This document shows, piece by piece, positions 1-7,500 of a stretch of DNA of 13,555 bases. This DNA comes from UBA5704 sp036380715 (lineage in GTDB: Bacteria; Acidobacteriota; Thermoanaerobaculia; Multivoradales; UBA5704). The stretch spans positions 1 through 13,555 of the forward strand of contig DASVEF010000040.1 in the NCBI GenBank assembly GCA_036380715.1, read 5' to 3'. Both the position numbers and the translations under genes were made by a program. Under the pieces are notes generated by a model. The model did no database searches. It was not told the origin of the DNA and saw nothing but the letters and a program-made list of their open reading frames with translations. Position 1 is the stretch's first letter. The number at the start of each line of letters is the position of its first letter.

Positions 1-191
1 CCATCCGTAGCGAGCTCAAAGGCCCACTCGACTGTCTTGCTGTCGACGAAGAGGAATGTGCCCTGACAACTGAAGCTCGGCTCGTCGTGCTTGATGCACA
101 GGTTGGCATTCTGCACGCTTTCCGCGACGGCAGCGCTCAGCGTGCTCACCTCTCGGTTCAGAACGTACTCGCCCGAGAAATCAGGCTTCAT
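1..191 (-). CDS. Small conserved protein of unnamed family, N-terminal part (runs off left edge)
   Basis: An open frame starts at the ATG at 191-189 and has no stop before the window edge, so only about 63 residues are visible. The start is supported by GAGGAG about nine bases upstream. The protein begins MKPDFSGEYVLNREVSTLS and continues with alternating beta-strand-like stretches, including FSCQGTFLFVDSK and a final WAFELATDG. From memory, the opening 'MKPDFSG.WVLNR..STLS' recurs in small, probably beta-barrel (lipocalin-like) proteins of unknown role in soil bacteria. I cannot name the family. There is no signal peptide, so it is probably cytoplasmic. Two cysteines (in NLCIKH and FSCQG) are about 12 residues apart. 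The next element upstream is a dispersed repeat, so the gene probably has its own promoter in 192-345, where I see only a short palindrome, CTGTACTTACAG, at 287-298. Confidence 0.7.
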   Translation of the reverse strand, partial: MKPDFSGEYVLNREVSTLSAAVAESVQNANLCIKHDEPSFSCQGTFLFVDSKTVEWAFELATD

Positions 192-345
192 GATCCGCTC
201 CTCGTATTGCTGACCTCGCTTTGCCGCCGAGCTTGTGTCTGACCTTCTCCGTCTCTCCCCTGCCAAACTCTATGTTACTCCAGTTGCTGTACTTACAGGA
301 ATCGTAAGCCTGTTTCCCGGCTTCGCGTCGATACGCTGCCCTGCT

Positions 346-551
346 GCCGGGGTTCCACCCTCTTCCGCCGCCGCGCCCTGATCGCCGCCCTGGGTGGCTC
401 GATGGTGCAGTCTCGGGTCCGACCGCGGCCTTCGTCGTGCTCCTCGCCCCCATCTCCTCGATTGGCGTCCTTGGCCGTCGAAAGGGGGGCACCTGCCGGG
501 TCGAGACACCCGGGGTACCCTGCCACCGGCGGAAGAGGGTGGCACCCTGGC
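346..551. repeat. 206-bp dispersed element with 25-bp inverted ends, copy 1
   Basis: The left end (346-370) starts GCCGGGGTTCC and ends TCTTCCGCCG. The right end (527-551) is its reverse complement with about two differences. The interior is nearly identical to 3694-3899, same orientation and same length; they differ by a few compensating one-base indels and substitutions. On the minus strand the interior contains CGGCCAAGGACGCCAA, resembling the 'accgccaaggacgccaag' text of dispersed repeats in many large bacterial genomes (from memory). Long inverted ends, no conserved reading frame and a second copy fit a MITE-like or large hairpin repeat. No target duplication is evident. It fills most of the gene-free stretch 192-568. 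The rest of that stretch shows nothing I can identify. Confidence 0.85.
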
Positions 552-568
552 GGCAGCCCCCCAGGCCT

Positions 569-823
569 GAGAATGGCAGCCTCTATGGTTCTGCACTAAC
601 AGCCTTTCAAAAGCTGGAGCGCGCAGAATGTCTGTTCTTCCTTGGGAAAGCCGGTGAGGGGCTGGAGTTGCTCGACAGCGCGGAAGAGAACCTCAAGAGG
701 CTCGAGACATGGGATTACGAAGTGCTGCGGCAGTTCTACAGGCTCGTTCAAAGCTGCTACGTCCGCGCGAGTCGCATGGGCAAGATGCTCGGTGCCATGC
801 TCGATGTCTCGCGGATCGTCTGA
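569..823 (+). pseudogene. C-terminal remnant of a helical (TPR-like) protein
   Basis: The frame gives 84 residues before TGA at 821-823, starting just after copy 1 of the 206-bp element. Upstream, the same frame stays open only by running through the repeat as Arg/Pro-rich nonsense, and there is no start codon with a ribosome site in the protein-like part. The stretch reads as amphipathic helices, for example LERAECLFFLGKAGEGLELL and EVLRQFYRLVQSCYVRASRM, with a TPR-like spacing of small and aromatic residues. I infer the 3' end of a gene whose 5' part was lost when the repeat arrived or by later deletion. It converges on the TIR gene with three bases between the two stop codons. It could instead be a small gene using an unrecognised start. 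The parent family is unknown. Confidence 0.45.
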
Positions 824-826
824 GAT

Positions 827-2650
827 CTAGCCTCCATCCGGCGCGGACAGAACTGCCGCAAGGAGCCTCTGCACTTCACCGAGCCCGCATCCTCCGGGAC
901 TCTCAGCCCAGTTGAGGAGGGTGACGACGCGATCTCCCTGGGGAGCCGGCATCGGCGGGATGAGCCCCGGCGGCGGACGGAGCGCGAAGAGGATCATGTT
1001 GAGCTGCTGCGGCGGCAGCGCGTTCAACTTGCCCATCAGGGCAAATCGCTCGTCGGGGGTAAGAGACGGACCGCGCCGTTCATGATGGCCTTCCAGGAGA
1101 GCGGTGGCCAGCACCGACGCCGAGGCGGGTCCCGGAAATGGAACGGGTTGCGGTGCGGCTCCTTTTCTTCCCGGAAACGGCGGTATTGCGGAGGGCTTGG
1201 TCCGTTCGCTGAAGGCACCGAGGACGGCAAGCCGCGCATCCTCTTCCCCTAGGCCGACGAGATCGACATAGAGGACGGCCCGGAGCAAGCCCCGGGGCTG
1301 GCACGGCGCGACGCGAAACGGGATCAGCTTGCGCTTCTCTCCTCTGGGGTCCTCGGCGAAGGCAGCGGCCCACTCCGGCTGGGTGTACTCGGATTCCAGG
1401 TAGCTCTCCGAGAGGACCACGATGGTCCTCTGCGTCCCCGCGGACGCCTTGTGCATCTCCAGGACGAAGTTCTCGCCCGGGCGAAAATCCCAGGTGTCGA
1501 GCACTACAGAATGCCCAGCTTCCTCGAGGGTCCAGGCGATCCATTCCGCCCAATCCCGGTCGGCGTGGTTGTAGCTGATGAAAACTTTTTCCATGGAATC
1601 CTCTTTCGACACTTTGACAATACGGAGCCCCAGCCACAGAAGAGCACCGTGCCCTGCGAGGATGCCCAGCAGAGCGAACCAGCCCAACGCCGAGCCTGGC
1701 CATGCGAACCAGCCGGGCGAAAGAACGCGGGAACCGCGGATCTTGGCCTCACCGGCAAGGGTTGCCTGAAGCCGGCCACTGGCGAGCATCAAGTCCAGGA
1801 CTTTGATGGAGCCGGGCTCCCCTTCAGCGGCAAACGCCTCTTCGCCCGGTTTGCCCGATGGCTTGCGAACGAGCACCGTCCGCACTACGAGCGGACTTTC
1901 GGGGCTGATGGCGAAGGGCCGGAAACCATCTTCACGCTCCAGCCACGGTTGCGGATCGCCACCAAGGCGTTCAAAGGTGAAGAAAACCCCTTGACCGGCA
2001 GGAACGGCAAACCGGAAGGCCAGCGGAGCCGGAAACTCGAAGCGAGTCCCTCGCACGCCGACCACTCTTCTGCAGCCCGGGCCGGTCCTTGCGTCGCGCT
2101 CGGTCGTCGCTTCCGGCGTCACGGTCTCCGCCGTGAGTGCGAGAGCGGCCGACGACCGCAAGACGATGCTTCTGAAGTCGTTCGACTCGTTGGGACTCCG
2201 CGACCAGAGCCGCATATCCAATGAATCCGTCCGCGCTTTTGGGGCTATGTGGAGAGAAAAGCCTGTACGGCAGGCAGGCTGATCGAGGGCTGTCGTAGGC
2301 CTCGAGAAGTAGCGCATCTGCGCGGACTCGTGCGGCGGTTCTATCTTCACGATCTGCCGGAAAAGCGGATATGAATCCTCGGAGATGCGGGCTCGCTCAA
2401 GCCGGATATCGAGGTCGAGGTTGGGCCGGGCCTCGGCTCCGAGGAGCAGATCGCCGAACAGGCGCGGAGCATACCCCTCCAGAACCAATTCTTCCTCGGG
2501 TAAGACAGACACATCCAGAGGCGCGCTCCCCAGAGGCCTGATGAACAGCTTATCTCTCGACCGGAGGATCGCGACGTCGGTTGTCAGGAGAATGGCGCCG
2601 AGAACGCCGATCAGCAGAAACCTGGAAGGAGGCCAGCGCTTATCGCTCAA
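827..2650 (-). CDS. Membrane-anchored TIR-domain protein with extracytoplasmic region and C-terminal effector-associated domain
   Basis: The protein has 607 residues. Order: membrane segment (about 11-28, FLLIGVLGAILLTTDVAIL); a 290-residue extracytoplasmic, beta-rich region with Cys127 and Cys193; a second membrane segment (about 320-343); TIR domain (353-475); Pro-rich linker (486-530); death-like helical domain (533-601). TIR marks are KVFISY (box 1), WDFRPGENFVLEM, and SESYLESEYTQPEWAAAF. In the last, Glu426 sits where TIR NAD-cleaving enzymes place their catalytic glutamate. The C-terminal segment, with IPPMPAPQGDR and LLNWAESPGGCGL, matches the effector-associated domain pattern I know from cyanobacterial conflict proteins. 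The start is TTG (2650-2648), 11 bases inside the upstream gene with no clear Shine-Dalgarno, so translation is probably coupled. By topology the TIR and death-like domains are cytoplasmic. NADase activity and an immune or signalling role are inferences. Confidence 0.88.
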   Translation of the reverse strand: MSDKRWPPSRFLLIGVLGAILLTTDVAILRSRDKLFIRPLGSAPLDVSVLPEEELVLEGYAPRLFGDLLLGAEARPNLDLDIRLERARISEDSYPLFRQIVKIEPPHESAQMRYFSRPTTALDQPACRTGFSLHIAPKARTDSLDMRLWSRSPNESNDFRSIVLRSSAALALTAETVTPEATTERDARTGPGCRRVVGVRGTRFEFPAPLAFRFAVPAGQGVFFTFERLGGDPQPWLEREDGFRPFAISPESPLVVRTVLVRKPSGKPGEEAFAAEGEPGSIKVLDLMLASGRLQATLAGEAKIRGSRVLSPGWFAWPGSALGWFALLGILAGHGALLWLGLRIVKVSKEDSMEKVFISYNHADRDWAEWIAWTLEEAGHSVVLDTWDFRPGENFVLEMHKASAGTQRTIVVLSESYLESEYTQPEWAAAFAEDPRGEKRKLIPFRVAPCQPRGLLRAVLYVDLVGLGEEDARLAVLGAFSERTKPSAIPPFPGRKGAAPQPVPFPGPASASVLATALLEGHHERRGPSLTPDERFALMGKLNALPPQQLNMILFALRPPPGLIPPMPAPQGDRVVTLLNWAESPGGCGLGEVQRLLAAVLSAPDGG

Positions 2651-3446
2651 CGTCGACGAGATCCAGAGCCACCGCCTTGTTCCAATGCGCGCCTTGGGTG
2701 GCTCCGGCCCAGGCCTTGATCTCGAGCTGGTGCGGCCCCTTCGACGGTTTGCCGGAGTCGGAACGACCGGGCCAAGAGCCTTCGCAGACCTGTCCGGCGC
2801 TGAGGACGCAGCTTAGATCTGTCCTCCAAACCTTCTGAGAGGGGCTGTCTCCGCTCCCCGGGCTATAGACCGTGGCGCTCGCCAGGTTGAAGTCTTTTCT
2901 CGTCCGGAAGGAGAAGCGGGCCTGTTCCTTGCGCTTGAGGCGGATCTTCGGGGGGCCGAAATGGACGCTCACGATCGCCATCGAGGCCACGGCCTTCTCG
3001 CCCGCGCCGATGCCATAGAGATCGAATTCGATCGGCTTGCCGGTCTTGCCGATGGCGCGGATCTCGAAAACGCCCGCGCCAGTCGCTTCCCCGGCACCAG
3101 CCGGCAGCCGGACAAGCGAGTCGTGGCGTTCGCCAGCGCGGCCAGGTAGACGGATCGGCTCTACCGGGCCGCCTTGAACCGTCAGTTGGATTTCAAGGGT
3201 CCCCTCTTCCGCGAGCTTGTAGTCTACGACTAGAGGCCAGCCACCCCGGACTACGCCCAAGCCGCTGACCGCGCGCGAGCCGTGCAGGAAGTCCGGACCG
3301 TCCTCGAGGAGGGCTCCGAGCATAGCCCCCCAGTCGATTTCCGTCTGCTTGATCCTGACCCTTTGCGCAATGCCGACCGCCGGGGCGAGCCCGGCGAGGA
3401 GAGCCATCACAACCAGAGGGCGTAGCCAGCCGCTTTGAGCGTTCAC
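2640..3446 (-). CDS. Secreted beta-rich protein, operon partner of the TIR protein
   Basis: The protein has 268 residues. A GTG start (3446-3444) is chosen because an in-frame TAA lies just upstream and because it gives a good signal peptide: Arg9, hydrophobic core LVVMALLAGLAPAV, likely cleavage after GIA (27). The mature part is rich in short beta strands, with a recognisable stretch EFDLYGIGAGEKAVASMAIV (140-159) followed by HFGPPKI. That reads like a beta-sandwich repeat family I cannot name. Cys213 and Cys221 could form a disulfide. There is no catalytic motif. The stop codon lies within the first codons of the TIR gene (11-base overlap), so the two proteins are almost certainly made together. 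The natural inference is a periplasmic or surface ligand or co-sensor for the TIR protein's extracytoplasmic region. No ribosome-binding site stands out upstream. Confidence 0.8.
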   Translation of the reverse strand: MNAQSGWLRPLVVMALLAGLAPAVGIAQRVRIKQTEIDWGAMLGALLEDGPDFLHGSRAVSGLGVVRGGWPLVVDYKLAEEGTLEIQLTVQGGPVEPIRLPGRAGERHDSLVRLPAGAGEATGAGVFEIRAIGKTGKPIEFDLYGIGAGEKAVASMAIVSVHFGPPKIRLKRKEQARFSFRTRKDFNLASATVYSPGSGDSPSQKVWRTDLSCVLSAGQVCEGSWPGRSDSGKPSKGPHQLEIKAWAGATQGAHWNKAVALDLVDVER

Positions 3447-3481
3447 GATGAGTTATCAAGATACCACAACCGATCCCCCAG

Positions 3482-3607
3482 CCGTCGGCGCCTGCCACCA
3501 GCCCGAGCGCCGAGCTCGCGGCTGGCGGCACCGTGAGGATCGCATCCGACCTGACGGTCCAGCACCTGCGCGATGGAGTCTTCCTCGTGCGCCACGAGCG
3601 GCCGTGG
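3482..3607 (+). pseudogene. Possible remnant of a secreted metallo-beta-lactamase-like protein (N-terminal part)
   Basis: The frame reads an Ala/Pro-rich stretch and then VRIASDLTVQHLRDGVFLV followed by RHERPW. From memory this resembles the first strands of secreted metallo-beta-lactamase-fold proteins, 'V.IA.DLTV..L.DGV.L..HE.PW'. After the Trp codon the frame turns into low-complexity sequence. The adjacent frame offers GTKALLKGDG, suggesting a frameshift, and then the 206-bp repeat begins at 3662. No start codon, signal peptide or His-rich active-site motif remains. The overlap with the promoter region of the minus-strand operon shows it cannot be an intact gene. Chance similarity remains quite possible in a short GC-rich stretch. 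It mirrors the remnant at 569-823 next to the other repeat copy. Confidence 0.3.
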
Positions 3608-3661
3608 CTCGGGCACCAAGGCCCTCCTCAAGGGGGACGGGGCTGCCGGGGTGCGGCTGCT

Positions 3662-3686
3662 GCCGGGGTGCCACCCTCTTCCGCCG
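3662..3686. repeat. Extra copy of the left end of the 206-bp element
   Basis: These 25 bases repeat exactly at 3694-3718, giving a 32-bp tandem period. A further partial copy (CTGCCGGGGTGCGGCTGC) lies just before, from about 3643. The left end of this element has been duplicated, or an earlier element was overwritten by a second one. Confidence 0.8.
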
Positions 3687-3693
3687 CCGGGCT

Positions 3694-3899
3694 GCCGGGG
3701 TGCCACCCTCTTCCGCCGCCGCGCCCTGATCGCCGCCTGGGCGGCTCGATGGTGCAGGTCTCGGGTCCGACCGCGGCCTTCGTCGTGCTCCTCGCCCCAT
3801 CTCCTCGATTTGGCGTCCTTGGCCGTCGAAAGGAGAGCACCCGCCGGGTCGAGACACCCGGGGTACCCGGCCACCGGCGGAAGAGGGTGGCACCCTGGC
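3694..3899. repeat. 206-bp dispersed element with 25-bp inverted ends, copy 2
   Basis: This is a direct copy of 346-551, the same length to the base. The left end is at 3694-3718 and the right end at 3875-3899 (reverse complement with one difference). Its inverted ends are better matched than those of copy 1. The two copies are 3348 bp apart, start to start, and bracket the TIR operon. The gene-free stretch 3447-4055 holds this element, its extra end, a possible gene remnant at 3482-3607 and a 10-bp tandem repeat at 4001-4025. The stretch 3900-4000 shows nothing recognisable. Confidence 0.87.
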
Positions 3900-4000
3900 G
3901 GAGAGCGCGTCGGCGTGGCCGCGATGGGGACGGCGCCTGGGACGGCGACGAGCGAGACGCTCACACCGATCCGGCAGATGCGGACAGCAGGCCTTGATTC

Positions 4001-4025
4001 GAGCCGAGCTGAGCCGAACTGAGCG
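4001..4025. repeat. Short 10-bp tandem repeat
   Basis: GAGCCGAGCT is followed by GAGCCGAACT and a partial GAGCG. This gives two and a half near-identical 10-base units between the 206-bp element and the small secreted protein gene. It is probably slippage-derived, with no visible function. Confidence 0.6.
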
Positions 4026-4055
4026 GCTGGCACCCCTTGCTGCCGGGACGCATGC

Positions 4056-4451
4056 CTAGAGCGTGACGCTCACCTTCTGAAGGGTGGACCGTGCTTCGCC
4101 TCGCTGAAGGTCGACCTGTACAGTCGCGGTGCGGTTCTCGGAGCTGGCGGAGACAACGATGTCGACCTGAGTGGCCTTTCCATCGAATGCCATATCCAAT
4201 CGCATGCGCGCATCTTCACCGCTGCGGAAGAGAACCTGCGGCTCCGCAACGACTCGTCCGCTCGCGAGCTCGGTAAGACGGGCGGCACAGCGATACGCTC
4301 CCGGATGTTCCGCGGACGGGGTGATGGTTAGATCGACCGCCATCTGCTGCGTCGGTTCCACCGATCCACGGTTCGCAAGAGCTCCGCCCGTCAAGCCGAT
4401 GAGTGCCAGAGCGAGGGCGGCGATGAGGAAGCGAGCGTTGCGGGTGTTCAT
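4056..4451 (-). CDS. Small secreted hypothetical protein
   Basis: The protein has 131 residues from the start chosen here. An ATG four codons upstream (4463) is less likely, because GGAGAAG, a good Shine-Dalgarno, lies between the two ATGs, six bases ahead of the downstream one. The N terminus MNTRNARFLIAALALALIGL is a clear signal peptide with probable cleavage after ALA (about residue 26). The mature domain alternates short strands and includes VLFRSGEDARMRLDM and VDLQRGEARSTLQKVSVTL. This recalls small periplasmic beta-sandwich domains ('...G..A.i....') found in secretin- or TonB-associated proteins, but I do not recognise a family. There are no catalytic motifs. Codon use matches its neighbours. 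It lies 108 bases downstream of the protease gene on the same strand and may be cotranscribed with it. Confidence 0.72.
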   Translation of the reverse strand: MNTRNARFLIAALALALIGLTGGALANRGSVEPTQQMAVDLTITPSAEHPGAYRCAARLTELASGRVVAEPQVLFRSGEDARMRLDMAFDGKATQVDIVVSASSENRTATVQVDLQRGEARSTLQKVSVTL

Positions 4452-4559
4452 GATCTTCTCCATGAGCTGCGGTTAAGGTTGCCGTCTGGACAGCGCACAT
4501 CTCCGAACCGGTCTGCAAGCAGAGCACTCAATGTATACGATGGAGACCTGGATTTTGCT

Positions 4560-7500
4560 TTAATCCCTTTGCACCCGGACCGGATAGGGAAGCCGCTGCG
4601 GCTTGACGGGCGGGTTCTTCTTCAATTCTTCCAGGACGATCTCGATCGCTTTTTCGAGCTGCGGATCGCGGCCGGCGACCAGGTCGGCGGGCCAGTTCTC
4701 GACCTCGACGTCCGGCGCCACGCCCTCGTTTTCGATCACCCAGCCGCCTTCCGGCGACCAGAGCGCGAAGTTCGGGGCGGTCACCCCGCCGCCGTCCATG
4801 AGCTCCGGGTAGCCGAGGACGCCGACCTCGCCACCCCAGGTCCGCTTGCCGACGAGCGGCCCCAGCTTCGACTGGCGGAACATAAACGGCAGGCCGTCGC
4901 CACCGGAGCCCGACTGCTCGTTGATGAGCATGACCTTCGGCCCGTGGATGGCCGCGCTCGGAGACCGGAAGTCGGCGCCGTAGCGCATGGCCCAATAGCT
5001 GCTGAACGGCCGCCGGAGAGGATCCATATAATAATCGGCCCAGGCCCCGCCGCCGTTGTAGCGCTCGTCGAGGATGACCGCATCCTTGTCGAGCTGCGAG
5101 TAGAAGTAGCGCGTGAAGTAGTCGTATCCGAGGTCCCCGGTGTTGGGCAGATAGACGTAGGCCACGCGTCCGCCGGTCGCCTGCTCCACCTTTCTGCGGT
5201 TGCCCTCGACCCAGTCCACGTTGCGCAGCCTCAGCTCTTCTTCCATCGTCGCGAGGGGCTCGACCGTTACGGTTCGCGCTCCGGAGCCGTCCGGGTGCGG
5301 GCCCACGGTGATCTCGACGCTTTCGTCGCCGGTGTTCACGAACGGCGCGTAGACGTCCGTGGGCGGCTTCAGGTCCACGCCGCGCACGGCGAGCAGGTAC
5401 TCTCCGGCCTTCACGTCCACGCCGGGCGCCGCGAGCGGGGCGCGCAGGTCCGGCCACCAGGCCACGCCGCCGTAAACCTTTCGGAAGCGGTAGCGGCCGT
5501 TGGCGATCTCGTAATCGGCGCCAAGCAGGCCGCCGCCGGTCCCGGCCTTCGGCTCCACGGCCCGGTCGCCGGGCCAGGAGTCGCTGTGGCTCACGGACAG
5601 CTCGCTGAGCATCCAGCGAATGACGCGGTACAGGTCCTCGGACGAGGCCAGGTGCGGCAGGAACGCCGCGTATTTCTTTTTCATCGCCGGCCAGTCCGCG
5701 CCGTGCATGTTCGGGTCATAGAAATAGTCGCGGTTGATCCGCCAGGCCTCGTCGAAGATCTGCGGCCATTCGGTCCGCGGCTCGACCCGGACCTCGGCCG
5801 CGTCCAGGTTCAGCTTGCCCTTGGCGGCGTCCGCGCCCGGGACGAGAGCGTCTTGCGAAGGAGGGTCGAGCTCCACGATCGACCAGGTCTCGGGCGCGGT
5901 GAGGACGAGGGCCTTCTTGCCGTCGGGGGTGGAGCGGTAGTCGTTCACGCCGGAGAGCAGCGTCTCCCCCTTGCGTTGGGCGAGGTCGTAGCGCATCAGC
6001 GCCGCAATGTCCGGCGGGGTCGGCTGCCCGGGCTGGGGCGGGAGCTGCGACAGGTAGAGCACCTGCCCCGCTCCCCCGGCCGTCAGGGTCCTGTACTCGC
6101 CGCCCGGCAGCGGGAACGGCAGCAGCCGGCGATCGAGGCCGTCGAAGTCGATCCTCACCGGCTCGGGCTTGCCCGGCTCGTCCTTCTTCTCCTCCTTTGC
6201 CCCCGGCTTCTCCTCGTCGCTCTCGCGGACGAACGGCGACGGCGTATCCTTGCGCAGCAGCGCCAGGTAGAGCGCATAGGTCGCCCGCAGCTTCCTGCTG
6301 GACAGGTTGAACCATTGATTCACCGGTCCGGCGTCCGTGGAGGCGAGGAAGTGGAGGTACTTGCCGGAGGCGTCGAACGCCGGCTCGGTGGCATCGCTCA
6401 TCCCGTCGGTGACGGCGCGCGACTCGTCCTTCGCCAGGGAGTAGACGTAGACGGTGCGGTAGGCCGAGAGGTTGCCGAGCGCGTAGGCGATCCATTGCGA
6501 GTCGGGCGACCACGCCGCCCGCAGCGAGCGCCGATGCGCGAGGCCGAAGACCGGCTCGCTCGCGACCTTCTTGACGGCGCCGCTCTCGAGGTCGAGCCAG
6601 TAGAGCGTCCAACTGTTGTCGACATAGGCGATCTTCGTGGAATCGGGGGACCAGGCCGGCGCCTCGTAGAAACCGGCGCCGGCGAGCTTGTAGACCCTGG
6701 CTTTCCCCTTGCCGTCGGCGGGGAGGACGTGCAGGGCGTACTCGCCGCCCTGGTCCGAGAAGAAGGCGATCGATTTGCCGTCGGGTGACCAGACCGGGAA
6801 GCGCTCGTGGACGCCGGGGGTGTTGGTGATGTCGCGCGCGTCTCCCTTGGCGGCGGGCACGGTGACGATCTCGCCGCGGAAGCCGAACACCGCCCGCGCG
6901 CCGCTCGGCGAGATGTGACCGGAGCGGACCTGCTTCGCGCCCCTGGCGTAGCGCGTGCGCGTTTCGGGCAGCTCGGCGACCACGCCGATCTTCAGCCGCT
7001 GGCTGCGGCCCGTGGCCAGGTCGAAGCGGTGGAGATAGCCGGCCTGCTCGAAGACCAGATTGCCGCCGCCCGCGTCCAGGCTGAGGACCGGGAAGTCGTC
7101 GAACGCGGTGAGCTGCCGCACGGTCTTCGTCTTCGTGTCGTAGGCGAAAAGGTTGTATTCGCCGTTGCGGTCGGAACGGAAATAGATCGAATCGCCCATC
7201 CAGCGCGGGCCGATGTCGTTGCAGCGTCCGGCCGGCTGCGGGATCTGCTCGACGGCGAGATCCTTCAGGCTCTGGATCCAGATCCGCGAGTGGCCGCCGC
7301 CGCGGTAGTTCTTCCACTGGGCGGTGTTGTCAAACAGGGGCATGTAGGCGAGGCGGGAGCCGTCGGGGGAGTAGCTCGCCCCGCGGCCGTTCGGGACCGG
7401 CAGCCGGGACGGAAACCCGCCGGCGGCCGGGACCGTGAACAACGGCGTGTCGCTTCCCATGGCGACCTCGCGCCAGGAGTTGAACAGCACGGCCTTGCCG

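Noticed and set aside
293..526. Minus-strand open frames in the 206-bp repeats (containing STAKDA...)
   Set aside because: The frames are not conserved between the two copies because one-base indels shift them. They are repeat-derived and not genes.
181..596. Minus-strand 103- and 108-codon frames upstream of the left-edge gene
   Set aside because: They run through the repeat, are Arg/Gly-rich, and one overlaps the ribosome site and start of the left-edge gene.
4479..6788. 769-codon plus-strand open frame antisense to the protease gene
   Set aside because: It is Arg/Val/Gly-rich with no family motifs, and lies opposite a protein with clear propeller and S41 motifs. Long antisense frames are common in high-GC DNA.
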